Assembly (NCBI GenBank): GCA_964588305.1
Contig: CAZPOP010000020.1
Coordinates: 1 to 56,176 of the forward strand
DNA length: 56,176 nucleotides
DNA from: SM1-73 sp964588305
GTDB lineage: Bacteria; Zixibacteria; MSB-5A5; SM1-73
Direction of reading: 5' to 3'
Every line of letters starts with the position of its first letter. Position 1 is the first letter of the stretch. A program made the position numbers and the translations under genes. Below are positions 7,860-17,077 of this stretch, piece after piece. The notes under the pieces were generated by a model that saw only the letters and a list, made by a program, of their open reading frames with translations, had not been told where the DNA came from and did no database searches.

Positions 7860-10247
7860 CTATTCTGCGCCTGACGCACACACGATCTCAAGGTAGGCAT
7901 GAAATGCTTCATTGATACGGAAACGCTCCGCTTTGTCCGCACGCGCGTCAGCCGCTTTTCGGGCCATGACTTGTAATTTGGTTTTGTCCTCGTCGTTGTA
8001 TTGAAATTCAAATCGCCTACTTTGCACCTCCCGGCCGAGAAAGGTCAAGTCGCAGAGCAGCTCAATAACCTCATCTAGCTTGGTCTCAGGTATCCCGCAA
8101 ACCTTCATTGCCTGCAGTATATTGTCGCGGCTGATCACTTCAGCAGCCCCTACAAACTCGTACAACAACTCCTCTAAAGTCTCTACCTGAATGCCGTTTT
8201 CGACTACGATCGTATCCAGAGCATATTGGGAGTACTTCTTTTGCCCTTCTAGGATATCGTTTTCCTCCACTCTCGTGTGTCGGCGATTGACGGCTTGTGC
8301 AATCGCAGTCTTGCATAGATATATTAAGTCGCGCGGGCGAGGAAGAATACACTTGGTGAGGTATTCTGTGGTCGGTATCCCCTTGACATCCGGACAAAAG
8401 TATCTATCCCAAACTTCGCTGGGGCGGGCGAGGGTAGAGGGATGCGCTAAGAATCTTTCTTCCAACAAACGAAGAAGTACCTCGCGATCGTCCCAAGCAA
8501 TTCTCGAGTAAGGAATTTTGTCTCTTTCTCGCGCATATTTGATGACCTGCGCGAAGATATCGCTTCTGAGAAATATGATTAAGGATAAATTTACCGGCCT
8601 TCTCCAATAGCCGGATCTTTGGAAATCCGGTGAGATCCGGTCACTGACTTCCAGGAGCCCAAACAGCAGATCGCACAAGGTATACAAGTCTTCTCTTGGC
8701 TTCCAAGCCTGATCTAAGTTGTCCACAAGTATGGCAACCTTTTCCTTCTTTTGCAGCACTTTCCCGAGGATCGAGCGCAGTCTCGCTATCACCTTGTCGT
8801 GCAGCAACTCGCTGATTCTCATACGTTGATGTGCTGCAGACTCTACGGTACTGACATCCTGAAGTGTCCCAACAACGGACTCAAGTCTTATCGAGAAATC
8901 AGCGGTTATGATTGGCGCATTTTCTTCAACAAAATCTAACAACTCCTTTTCAGCATCACCCGGTTGATAGTAGGTTGGCTTAGATTTCAGGGTCTCAAAA
9001 ACGCTTTTGGCAAGCTCGGTATAGAGCAGAAACTTCCAAAAGCTTTCGATAAGATAGCCCTTTTCCGACTCCGCAAGCGCTTGCCGCAACATCCGCAGAA
9101 TGCCTTCAAGTTGATAACCTATTGGTTTTATTATGCAAACATGATTGCGCGCGTCCGACCCTAGATCGTCTGCCAGTTTATACAGAATTGCGGTTTTACC
9201 GGACCCTTTGCGCCCAACAACAATTGAGTGTCTTGATGCCAAAGCCTCGTTGTAAGCAGCCGTAGGTATGAAATAACCTAAAAGTGCCTCGGCTTCGTGT
9301 TCGGCGATTGGATCCCCTATTGCTATGTTTTGGAGCTCTGTTCGTGCCCTAACCTCCTCCGCATATTTGATACTCTCAACAGCTTGCTGGCTATATTCAT
9401 GCTCTACGTCGTCCAACCACGAGCTCCCAAGCCTCTCCGCGTCTGCCGCAGTTCGGTGAGTCTTAAGAAGCTCGCGGTAATCGATCGGGGATTCATAAGG
9501 TTCGTGAGCAAGCATCAGAAGAGGTTTGCCAAAACCGAATGCAAGACCTGACACAAAAGAGTTCTTTGCGTTGTGTGAATTCCACCCGGTATGTTCTAGA
9601 CTCAAGAAATGAGCAATGACTGCGTAGGCGCTGTATACTTTTTGAGCGTACCAGGACAGAGTTTGTATTCGTACCTCATTTGGATCATCTACAATACATG
9701 GAATCTTGCATTTATGCACTCTTCTTGAAAGTTTCACCGACGCCTCGGTTTCGATCCCACTTTTTAGGTACAATAGCGTGGGCTTCTCCTGCGGGTTAAT
9801 GACAGATTCAATGGCGTCCCTGTAGATTGTGCTATCCAGATCCTTATACGGCAATTCTTCGTAGAAAGCTTTTACAATCTCATCACTATTACTGCACGGC
9901 GAGTATCCAACCGTGGTGAGGAGTTTGAATTTGTCGTAATTGAACTTCGCCTTTTCAATACTTGGGTCAATCATAATCCATATTCGCTTTTTCTTGGCAA
10001 TTGCAAATCCAAGTTCGAATAATACATTGTGGTTCAGATTTGTCAGGTCGCAAATGAAAATATCTTTCTCCTCAATGGTCTTACATATCGACACCATAAT
10101 GAACTTGCCGGTAACTGAGGTCGATCTCCACCCATCTATGTCAACCACTTGGTTTTCCTTTATTTTCTCTATCGCTGCTTCAATAGTCTCGGCCACCGAA
10201 GGGGGCTTTGACGGGTATGCCACAAAGCAACTTGGTTTATCTGGCAT
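7860..10247 (-). CDS. Sll1717-type P-loop ATPase with TIR-like/deoxyribosyltransferase-like N-terminal domains; candidate defence protein
   Basis: A 795-residue protein with three regions. Residues 1-150 resemble TIR or nucleoside 2-deoxyribosyltransferase-like Rossmann folds (CFVAYPSKP near the start, DIFICDLTNLNHNVLFELGF at about 63-82). Residues about 150-290 look like a second domain of similar type (TLLYLKSGIETEASVKLS, then AFGFGKPLLMLAHEPYE). Residues 320-780 are a P-loop ATPase with Walker A GRKGSGKT near 345, Walker B VAILVDNLDQAW near 498 and PRDLIYLCKTA near 650, like the Sll1717 family. TIR-like plus NTPase architectures are common in anti-phage proteins; NAD cleavage or nucleotide sensing here is inference. 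The ATG at 10247 has GAGGT upstream. It stands alone, with long empty flanks, beside gene debris. Confidence 0.7.
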   Translation of the reverse strand: MPDKPSCFVAYPSKPPSVAETIEAAIEKIKENQVVDIDGWRSTSVTGKFIMVSICKTIEEKDIFICDLTNLNHNVLFELGFAIAKKKRIWIMIDPSIEKAKFNYDKFKLLTTVGYSPCSNSDEIVKAFYEELPYKDLDSTIYRDAIESVINPQEKPTLLYLKSGIETEASVKLSRRVHKCKIPCIVDDPNEVRIQTLSWYAQKVYSAYAVIAHFLSLEHTGWNSHNAKNSFVSGLAFGFGKPLLMLAHEPYESPIDYRELLKTHRTAADAERLGSSWLDDVEHEYSQQAVESIKYAEEVRARTELQNIAIGDPIAEHEAEALLGYFIPTAAYNEALASRHSIVVGRKGSGKTAILYKLADDLGSDARNHVCIIKPIGYQLEGILRMLRQALAESEKGYLIESFWKFLLYTELAKSVFETLKSKPTYYQPGDAEKELLDFVEENAPIITADFSIRLESVVGTLQDVSTVESAAHQRMRISELLHDKVIARLRSILGKVLQKKEKVAILVDNLDQAWKPREDLYTLCDLLFGLLEVSDRISPDFQRSGYWRRPVNLSLIIFLRSDIFAQVIKYARERDKIPYSRIAWDDREVLLRLLEERFLAHPSTLARPSEVWDRYFCPDVKGIPTTEYLTKCILPRPRDLIYLCKTAIAQAVNRRHTRVEENDILEGQKKYSQYALDTIVVENGIQVETLEELLYEFVGAAEVISRDNILQAMKVCGIPETKLDEVIELLCDLTFLGREVQSRRFEFQYNDEDKTKLQVMARKAADARADKAERFRINEAFHAYLEIVCASGAE

Positions 10248-10663
10248 TTTACTTACCTCGCGACTCTAACATTATGTGCCACTATGGTTCCCTCTTTCGT
10301 CCCGGTCGCCCTCGCCTGTGATCCTTTATGAGAACGCATACGGAGCCCCTCGCTATCTAGCCTCTCCTCGAGAATCTTATCTCCCATATGTGCTTACCCT
10401 TGAACCACAGATGTCGCGGGCAAGGGTATCCCGCAACAACATCCTTCTGTCCATTATGGCTTCATTCTAAATGATTCCCCTGAAAAAGTCAAGGATTTTT
10501 CGCCCATCCGAGTGTAGGTTACAGGCGGCGGTTTACTTTAATTCACCGATTTTGGCCAGCACAGGACAAGTCCCGCACGGCGGAATCTGGGTGGCACAAG
10601 ATACGAACCTCATGTACCGTCGGAGGCTTCAATCAATCACTAATATGCTATTACAGTTGTCTG
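10248..10663. other. Intergenic, no gene recognised
   Basis: These 416 bp lie upstream of the large ATPase gene and downstream of the CGGC gene. They have no ORF with a ribosome site and no convincing hairpin. They probably contain the ATPase promoter, which I could not place. Confidence 0.4.
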
Positions 10664-11110
10664 TCAATCATAAGCCAAACGAGTCTCCTTATTGCTCAAA
10701 GTTGGCTCAAGCAGTTTTTTCCATTCCGGAGACGACCACGTTCCCAGGTTCATATGTGTAATATAGTACTTCTGAGGAATCGGGTGAGTGCCGACAATCA
10801 CCTTCATATCATACTTTTCCTCAATGAAATCACGGAATTTGGCAGTGCGCGGGCATGGAGGGTAGCCTACCACCAATCCGGTGGCCAAATGAATTACCTG
10901 CGCTCCGTTCTTCTTCATTTCTTCAGGAGCATATTCAACGTTCCCACCCGGACAACCATCACAACTGGTATACCCGACCAGCTCCACCTCCTTTCCTTCA
11001 TAGATGCTGAATGCTCCCTCTCTATTATAGAGAGCTCTGAGGCATTTACCTCCCGCACATGTTCGATAGCGATTGCAAATTATGATTCCGATTTTGGTTT
11101 TATCTTTCAT
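10664..11110 (-). CDS. CGGC domain protein (putative metal-binding)
   Basis: A cytoplasmic protein of about 148 residues matching the CGGC domain family. The conserved cysteines appear as CNRYRTCAGGKCLRAL near the N terminus, SCDGCPGG near residue 50 and GYPPCPR near residue 85. The family is thought to bind metal through these cysteines; no reaction is established. The start chosen is the ATG at 11110, preceded by GGGAGGTGA with good spacing. The GTG at 11119 lies inside that ribosome site and is less likely. It appears to be a single-gene unit. Confidence 0.8.
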   Translation of the reverse strand: MKDKTKIGIIICNRYRTCAGGKCLRALYNREGAFSIYEGKEVELVGYTSCDGCPGGNVEYAPEEMKKNGAQVIHLATGLVVGYPPCPRTAKFRDFIEEKYDMKVIVGTHPIPQKYYITHMNLGTWSSPEWKKLLEPTLSNKETRLAYD

Positions 11111-11318
11111 TCTGTTCACCTCCCGCTGAACTTAGAATCCGGTAAACAAATACAGAGAAAACTCTGACACCTTCGTATATTTCAAACCTCCTTTTATGAT
11201 AGAATCACTCTGTCAAGAAGTCAAGCTTTTTCAAGTTTTGTGAGGCATCAGAGCCCATTAGGGTAGACCCCTTCGTTGAATGCCCTGCTTTATGGGTGAT
11301 AAGTCGTTTTTGCTCATA

Positions 11319-11341
11319 GGGGCGGGAATTTATCCCGCCCC
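11319..11341. repeat. Hairpin GGGGCGGGA / TCCCGCCCC
   Basis: A perfect 9-bp GC-rich stem with a 5-nt A/T loop. There is no T-run on either side, so it is more like a REP element than an intrinsic terminator. Confidence 0.5.
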
Positions 11342-11495
11342 GAAGTGAGCCCTTTTTAACAATCCCACCAGCGTGAACCCGTTCTGACACCATACCGCCT
11401 GTTTGCCTTCTGCAGACGGCAAAATCACTACAACTTTTGTGGTGAATCAGATAAGTCCAGCGTTTATGAGAGAGGCAACTATACTATGGTGAGCG

Positions 11496-11538
11496 TGTCC
11501 TTCGACTTTGCTCAGGACAGTGAGCTTGTCGAACTGTG
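11496..11538 (+). repeat. Dispersed repeat with GCTCAGGA centre (copy 1)
   Basis: About 40 bp, starting GTCCTTCGACTTTGCTCAGG and running through GAGCTTGTCGAA. A related copy in inverted orientation is at 49731-49772. Both contain a partly self-complementary TTCGAC..GTCGAA layout. Confidence 0.55.
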
Positions 11539-11660
11539 GGTTGGTTTCGTCCTTTAATCTGTCCGACTTCTGGATCCGTGGGATTAGGAGTTTGCCTGTC
11601 GTGAGCAATGTCGAACCATTATACCGGGTTTTAGGAAATGAAAAAAAACCGAAAAGAAAC

Positions 11661-11705
11661 ATCAGAAACGTCAGAAAGGTCAGAAACGTCAGAAACGTCA
11701 GAAAC
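11661..11705 (+). repeat. 9-bp tandem repeat, about five units
   Basis: Unit GTCAGAAAC; units 1 and 2 each carry one change. It lies inside no supported gene. Confidence 0.7.
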
Positions 11706-11788
11706 AACAGTTGTCATCCCTTTCTCATTTCCTGTTACTGAAGGATACAAACCAAGGGCAAGCCTCCCCTTGAGGCTTTGTCTCTCGG

Positions 11789-12673
11789 TTAGCCGAAAAA
11801 GATCAGAAAAACTCCGCACACCGCGAGCGCTATTGCCAGCGTCCGTTGGCGGGTTATCGGTTCATGGAGGAAAACGGTCCCGAAGATGAAGACGAAGATG
11901 ATGCTGGTCTGGTTTAGGGCGGAGGCAATGGAAGCCTGGGTAAACTTCATTCCTGCCAGCCAAACGAACATTGTCAGATACGCTCCCAGAAAGGAACTGC
12001 TGAGGGTATAGCCCCAGCCGCGACGGGAAAAGATAGGGGAGAACATCTTCCGGCCCAACGGATGGAATAAAGCGACAAGGGCAAGGCTAAACAGACCGCC
12101 GAGCAAGCGAACCTCGATGGCCCACAAGATGGAAGTCTGCTCTAAAGCCGGCTTGATCATCACGATTCCAACCGCCGTTGCCGCGGTTGCCACTATTCCC
12201 CACAGGATTCCCCACAACAGGTCACGACGTTCTATCTTTTCTTTATGTTTCACCCGCGTTGTTGATAACACAGCAGTGATGATCAACAATGCTCCGATAA
12301 GCTGCACCAGCGTCAGTTTCTCACGGAGATATATTACGGACAGGGTGATAATGAAGGGGCTGTACATGGCAGCAACTATGGCCGATAGGCCTGCCCCAAT
12401 CCGGTTTAAGCTTTTGAAAAAGAGCGTATCACCGATTCCCACGCCCATCACGCCGCTGGCGAGAAATAGCAAATACTCATTCCCGGGAACCTGACGGATC
12501 AGCGGTTCGCCGAAAATCCACATGGTGAAAAGAAACAAAATGCCTGCCAGCAGATTCTTGAAGAGGTTCAAGGCGATGGGATGAACCGTTTCGCCGCTTT
12601 TTCTGAAGAGGATGACCGCAATCCCCCAGAGGACTGCGGCCAGAAGCGATAGACTTTCTCCGAGATACGGGAT
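11789..12673 (-). CDS. EamA/DMT-family transporter, probable ATC start
   Basis: An inner-membrane permease of the drug/metabolite transporter superfamily with two EamA repeats and about ten membrane helices. Substrate unknown. The frame is open beyond the first conventional start (TTG at 12571). Upstream codons give PYLGESLSLLAAVLWGIAVI and then LFRKSG, exactly the expected first helix. The only codon in register with a ribosome site is ATC at 12673-12671: GGAGGT lies 4 nt before it, and no ATG, GTG or TTG occurs between it and the in-frame stop. With ATC as start the protein has 294 residues, the family norm; from the TTG it would lack helix 1. Either AUC initiation, a recently damaged ATG or a sequencing error would explain this. 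Confidence 0.78.
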   Translation of the reverse strand: MPYLGESLSLLAAVLWGIAVILFRKSGETVHPIALNLFKNLLAGILFLFTMWIFGEPLIRQVPGNEYLLFLASGVMGVGIGDTLFFKSLNRIGAGLSAIVAAMYSPFIITLSVIYLREKLTLVQLIGALLIITAVLSTTRVKHKEKIERRDLLWGILWGIVATAATAVGIVMIKPALEQTSILWAIEVRLLGGLFSLALVALFHPLGRKMFSPIFSRRGWGYTLSSSFLGAYLTMFVWLAGMKFTQASIASALNQTSIIFVFIFGTVFLHEPITRQRTLAIALAVCGVFLIFFG

Positions 12674-12675
12674 GG

Positions 12676-12691
12676 CTACCTCCGCAGGTAG
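12676..12691 (-). promoter_or_regulatory. Hairpin enclosing the ribosome site of the EamA gene
   Basis: On the minus strand CTACCT-GCGG-AGGTAG forms a perfect 6-bp stem that contains part of the GGAGGT ribosome site just before the ATC start. It could limit initiation. The fold is seen in the sequence; regulation is inferred. Confidence 0.4.
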
Positions 12692-12760
12692 AGACTATTG
12701 ATATGAAACCGGAGTGCGACAGATAGGACGTCCACACAAACCGACTATTACCGCTGTCCT

Positions 12761-14077
12761 TTACTTTTTGGTGGCAACGCTTACATCGTCGCACAGTATC
12801 GCCGGCACCCAGGCCCCATCATGGCAAGGATGCAGTGTATCTCCGACAGCCACAACATGCTTCAACGTCTCATAGATATTGCCGGCTATCATGGCGTCGC
12901 TCACCCGACCCACGATTTCGCCCTTCTCCACATATAATCCAGGACACACACCGATCGAATAATCCCCATTGGGAATATTGCCGCTGTGGTATCCGAGTGC
13001 GCCTTCGACAATTATGCCTTTCTCCATTGATTTGACCATCTCAGCAAAGGACTTATCTCCTGGTTTTATGATCATGTGAGTAAGAAAAGGCACCGGTTTT
13101 AGCGTAATAGGATCGCCTCCCCATCTGGTAGTTCTATATCCGTGCCCGGTGGGTTGGACATTCGCTTTGCTGGCGTAATCCAGATCGCAGTAAAAGCCTT
13201 TCAACTGCCCGTTTTCCACAATGGTGAAGGGCCTGCATTCCACACCCTCATCATCGAAGGAGCGTGCTTTGGGATACCTGTCATTTAACGGATCGTCGTA
13301 GATGGTTATTTTTTCATCAAATATCTTTTTTCCGATTCTGTCGGTGATGGGTGACGTTTTCTCATAGACGCTCTTTGAACTTGTGCCGCTCAGGATTCTC
13401 CAGGTGAGCGTGATCATGCTGTTGGGCACGAACATAACCTTCATCTTCCCGCCTTTGGATTCCACCACCTTGGATGAGATTTTGTAAAGCTCTATCATTT
13501 CGTTTACCATGCTCTCCGGCATTCTTTCGAAACTCTTGCTTTCGAAGACTCGCCATATGCCAAACCCGGCCCCAGGATACGTTAGATTGCCGAACATTCC
13601 GTACTCTGTCGATTTCGCTGAGCTATCGGTTCCTTCGCTGTTCATGATGCGGATGTTCTCGGTGTGAGTGAACGAAACCATTTTTGAGATCTCGCCATCT
13701 GTTTTGGACCTCAAGAGATCACAGACTCTAGCACACTCCTCCACCAAGACCTTCCCCGATAGGTTTTCGAGAGAGGAATCATAAGTGTCAAGCTGAGGCA
13801 GCTCTCTGGTGAGCGGGAAATCGTAATCTGCCTCTACTCCCCCTTCCAGGGAATCAAGAGCATTCTGCAGAAGTCCTTGGCGATTTGTCAGGTTTCTGGT
13901 GTAGGCAAATCCAAGTTTACCGTTCTTGATTATTCTCAGGCTAATCCCCGACTGAAATTTGCTGTCCATGTCATCCAGCCCGGCATTCTTGAAAAAGACG
14001 GAATTGTCCGTATATTCAATCGAGTAGACCTCTGCTTTATCGCAAACCTTCTTTGCCATTTGGAGTAACTGTTCCAC
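12761..14077 (-). CDS. pmbA: TldD/PmbA family protein, PmbA-type subunit
   Basis: The partner of TldD in the heterodimeric TldD-TldE metalloprotease, which degrades unfolded peptides and matures some modified peptides. This subunit (438 residues) lacks the HExxxH zinc site, as PmbA/TldE does, and has the C-terminal signature YSIGVCPGLYVEKGEIVGRV. The start chosen is GTG at 14077. It has GGAGGT 5 nt upstream and shares its first base with the TAG of tldD, a one-base overlap that implies coupled translation. The reading frame stays open upstream to 14170, but that lies inside tldD in another frame. Confidence 0.88.
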   Translation of the reverse strand: MEQLLQMAKKVCDKAEVYSIEYTDNSVFFKNAGLDDMDSKFQSGISLRIIKNGKLGFAYTRNLTNRQGLLQNALDSLEGGVEADYDFPLTRELPQLDTYDSSLENLSGKVLVEECARVCDLLRSKTDGEISKMVSFTHTENIRIMNSEGTDSSAKSTEYGMFGNLTYPGAGFGIWRVFESKSFERMPESMVNEMIELYKISSKVVESKGGKMKVMFVPNSMITLTWRILSGTSSKSVYEKTSPITDRIGKKIFDEKITIYDDPLNDRYPKARSFDDEGVECRPFTIVENGQLKGFYCDLDYASKANVQPTGHGYRTTRWGGDPITLKPVPFLTHMIIKPGDKSFAEMVKSMEKGIIVEGALGYHSGNIPNGDYSIGVCPGLYVEKGEIVGRVSDAMIAGNIYETLKHVVAVGDTLHPCHDGAWVPAILCDDVSVATKK

Positions 14078-15450
14078 TATGCACCTCCTATCACCAGGTT
14101 GTTGACAAGTATATGGGGGCCGCCTGAGCAGGAGCGGATGTTTGACTGCATGACGGGGCCTTTTCCGCACCCGCCTACCTTGCTCAAGACCAGGTCATTT
14201 CCTACCGCAGTGATGTCTTTTAAGGTTTGATACAGATTGCCTGAAATATTAATATCGCGTACCATCTGTGCGATTTTTCCACCCTTCACCATGTAACCAT
14301 ACTGCGCACCGAAGGTGAAGCTCTCTCCCGAAGTCGCCCCGCCTTTTGCATCCAGGATGTACAATCCGTCTTCCAGCATGTCTGTGAGTTCTTCGAAGCT
14401 GTGTGTTCCTGGCTCGATGAAAATGGTTCCCATTCTTATGATGGGAGGAAAACGATAATCCTCGGCAACACAGTGCCCGGAAATCGGCTCTCCGAACTCG
14501 GCAGCAGTCCTTCTGGAATGCATCCGCCCGGTCAAAACGCCGTTTTTCATAAGCTGTGTAGGCCTGGCTCTAACACCTTCATCATCATATTTGTAGAATC
14601 CAAGCTGGTTCGGCAGGGTGGGATTGTCGATTATATTCAAAACGTCACTGCCCAGTTTGCCTCCTATCTTCATCTTTTCGCGCATGGCCGGGAGACCTTT
14701 TATCAGATCCGCTTCGGAATAATGACCGAAAGCTTCGTGGGTAAATACGCCTGCCAGACTGGGGTTTAAGATACAATTATGAGCCCCACCTTCCACAGGT
14801 TTGGCTTTCAAAAGATCAAGCACGATGGCTGTTTGTCCCTCAAAATACTCATCTTGATTTCGTATTGTTGAGAACCCGTTACTTCCTCCCGCCCGTACCC
14901 TGACATTTTGAGCCAGATTTCCGTCCTTGCTTATGATCTCGCCGAGCAACCGTGTTGTCACCAGGTCCTCTCGTACCTCGGCTCCCTCGCTGCTCACGAA
15001 GTATTTTTCTCTGATCACCTCTTCGTAACTGATGGACGTTGTGGCTATTCTCTCGTGCGCTAGAGGAATATCGTTATACTTTCGGACCAACTCGAGTTTT
15101 TCAATGATAGGGACTTTTCTGGGATCCTCTTTCAAGGCCGGGAGAAAAGTGTCCTTGACCGCTTCTGAGCGCGCCAAACGTACAGGCGCCTCGATGCTTT
15201 CTGCAATCAGTCGTGCATTTGCTGACACGGCAAGGACAGCCTTTTCAGCGTCATTTTCCTTTGTGAAAACGACCGAGGACATGCCGCCATCCTTCAAAAC
15301 CCTTGCCACATATCCATCAGTGGAATTAGAGCCGATCTGGGTCAGCTCTTTTCCGTTGAACGAAATCACGGTCTCCTTCTTGATCTCGTGCCGAACGTCC
15401 GCATAATCGGCTTCAACCTTATCGAGGATTTTTCGTAATTTTTCAAACAT
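14077..15450 (-). CDS. tldD: TldD metalloprotease subunit
   Basis: The catalytic subunit of the TldD/TldE protease. The zinc-binding motif HEAFGHYSEAD is near residue 237, and the family's C-terminal glycine-rich segments (GGATSGESFTFGAQYGY) are present. The length of 457 residues is typical. The start ATG at 15450 has AAGGAG upstream. The gene is directly followed by pmbA with a one-base overlap. No peptide-modification precursor was recognised nearby, so general proteolysis is the safer reading. Confidence 0.92.
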   Translation of the reverse strand: MFEKLRKILDKVEADYADVRHEIKKETVISFNGKELTQIGSNSTDGYVARVLKDGGMSSVVFTKENDAEKAVLAVSANARLIAESIEAPVRLARSEAVKDTFLPALKEDPRKVPIIEKLELVRKYNDIPLAHERIATTSISYEEVIREKYFVSSEGAEVREDLVTTRLLGEIISKDGNLAQNVRVRAGGSNGFSTIRNQDEYFEGQTAIVLDLLKAKPVEGGAHNCILNPSLAGVFTHEAFGHYSEADLIKGLPAMREKMKIGGKLGSDVLNIIDNPTLPNQLGFYKYDDEGVRARPTQLMKNGVLTGRMHSRRTAAEFGEPISGHCVAEDYRFPPIIRMGTIFIEPGTHSFEELTDMLEDGLYILDAKGGATSGESFTFGAQYGYMVKGGKIAQMVRDINISGNLYQTLKDITAVGNDLVLSKVGGCGKGPVMQSNIRSCSGGPHILVNNLVIGGA

Positions 15451-15558
15451 AACGTCTCCTTTTCTTGATGCACCGGCATGGGAAAATACCGATGTTTAAA
15501 ATCCCTCGAGAATTCCCACTCTAGAAGTACGTGGACTTCAGGTCAAGGTGAACGAACT

Positions 15559-15688
15559 GTTGAAAAAGTGTTTTTGGAGTGCGAAAGCTTGCTTTCGCGG
15601 TTTTTTAAAATCCGGATGTTCATATGCCGCCACTACTCAAACTCTTAGTAAGATTGCCCAGATGGGTACTCCAATCTGGTTTTTCAAC
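15559..15688. repeat. MITE-like element bounded by GTTGAAAAA inverted repeats
   Basis: It sits in the 341-bp gap between tldD and rtcA, which has no gene. GTTGAAAAA at 15559-15567 is matched by TTTTTCAAC at 15680-15688, 130 bp end to end. Inside are the palindrome GCGAAAGC-tt-GCTTTCGC (15581-15598) and a CCAGAT..ATCTGG pair. There is no coding content and no obvious target-site duplication. Confidence 0.5.
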
Positions 15689-15791
15689 ATACCCTGAAGC
15701 TTGACACTCCGAGAAAATCTTCACGCACTTGATTCCTTAAACGACCAGATGACTCCAGTTTGACGTCTGCACAAAGACGAGCTTTTTGCAC

Positions 15792-16835
15792 TTAACTGGG
15801 GGTGATAATCACCCTTCCTTCACTTCCCTCGGCACCTTCCACTGCGATTTTCGTCGGCAGAAACTGTTCCACCACCCAGATATTGGTCAAGAGATGTTTG
15901 GATATTCGGGAGACAGTAAAGGATGATTGCCCATCAGCCAAGGCCAAATACGGGATCAATTGATCTGATAAATGCGGGTCGATGGACGCCTGCGTTTGCG
16001 CAAATTCCAAGAATTCTTGACAAGCCTCCTCAGCTACCTTCTCCGCCCTTTTGCCTATTGCGCCAAGAGCCCCAAACCCTGCCACGGAGTTTTCAAACGC
16101 CGCTTTCAAGAAGAAAAAAGTTCCCTGGCCGATGGAGGGGGCTTGGATGATCTTAACCTCTGCAGGAAAGCCCTTTTGTCTCAGGACCTTTAAGGCATGA
16201 TCTCTTTGTCTCTCTGCTATGGAGGTGGGCAGATTGGAGACCACCGAAATTCCTTTCAGATTCAAAAGTTTTCCTCGTTCGGTTAAGTTAAGTGGGATCA
16301 ACTTTTCCGCCGGCTGGATGGTGCAGTGAACCTCTCCGCCTCCTTTAGGATACCAACCCCACTTCACGATGTGAAGGTCCACTCGACAGCCCAGCTTTTC
16401 CAGCATAGGTGAAAAGATTTCTTTTAAATAGTCAAAAGGTGGGCTCCAGGGAACATGCGTTCCGCCCAATACCGTGATCTCTGAACTCTGTTCGGATAAG
16501 CTCAAAGGTAAGAATAACGCCTGCAAAATCAAAGACGTTGATCCTGCGCTTCGTTTCTCCTCTGCCACGTTAAAAGTGAAATTTCCCCCTTTGATTCTTC
16601 CAGGACTGAATTTCAAAGTCATCGACTTCAGCTTGTTTCCTTCGACTTCCGCTTCACTTATGCTTCTGCAGGCATTAACAGAGGTGAGATGCTGTGGCTG
16701 CAACCCAGGTATCTTTCTTCCCCTTCTGATGTTTGATATCTCGACCGGTTTTCTCAAGAGACAGGACAGAGATAAAGTGGTTCTCAATATCTGCCCGCCT
16801 CCTTCGCCGTAGTTTCCATCTATCTGCAGATACAT
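15792..16835 (-). CDS. rtcA: RNA 3'-terminal phosphate cyclase
   Basis: It converts RNA 3'-phosphate ends to 2',3'-cyclic phosphate using ATP. The sequence has the family opening IDGNYGEGGGQILRTTLSLS at residues 5-24, RRGRKIPGLQPQHLTS, GGTHVPWSPP near residue 123, and the C-terminal HLSDQLIPYLAL that carries the catalytic histidine which is AMP-modified. The length of 347 residues is normal. ATG at 16835 with AAGAGGAG upstream. No rtcB ligase or rtcR regulator is in the window; the gene stands alone between gaps of 340 and 240 bp. Confidence 0.93.
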   Translation of the reverse strand: MYLQIDGNYGEGGGQILRTTLSLSCLLRKPVEISNIRRGRKIPGLQPQHLTSVNACRSISEAEVEGNKLKSMTLKFSPGRIKGGNFTFNVAEEKRSAGSTSLILQALFLPLSLSEQSSEITVLGGTHVPWSPPFDYLKEIFSPMLEKLGCRVDLHIVKWGWYPKGGGEVHCTIQPAEKLIPLNLTERGKLLNLKGISVVSNLPTSIAERQRDHALKVLRQKGFPAEVKIIQAPSIGQGTFFFLKAAFENSVAGFGALGAIGKRAEKVAEEACQEFLEFAQTQASIDPHLSDQLIPYLALADGQSSFTVSRISKHLLTNIWVVEQFLPTKIAVEGAEGSEGRVIITPS

Positions 16836-17077
16836 TCAAAACTCCTCTTGCCCAAGTTGTTTGCGGGCCTGACATAAAATAAGCCAAAAACTCGGAAATC
16901 AAAATCAAAAAATGAAAGTAAAGGCTGAGGACTATTACTGCAGGACGTAATCTTTCCGTGGTTCTTAATTCTCAGTTTTGGAAAAGGTCGGCTGAAAAAA
17001 TCCTATGTTCTGCGAAGTTGCAGAAGGACTGGAAACGGAAGGGGAGAGGGAAGGAAAAAGCGGGGGCTTCTAATTGG

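Larger units (their letters stand above)
11111..11788. other. Intergenic repeat-bearing stretch
   Basis: About 680 bp without a supported gene. It carries three separate repeat features, listed individually: a GGGGCGGGA hairpin, a 40-bp dispersed repeat and a 9-bp tandem array. Open frames across it show no coding character. Confidence 0.6.

Noticed and set aside
11638..11889. 83-codon frame across the 9-bp tandem repeat
   Set aside because: Its composition is created by the repeat, and it overlaps the end of the EamA gene in another frame.
12477..12794. Frame overlapping the 5' part of the EamA gene
   Set aside because: Antiparallel or out-of-phase shadow; the EamA reading restores a complete first helix.
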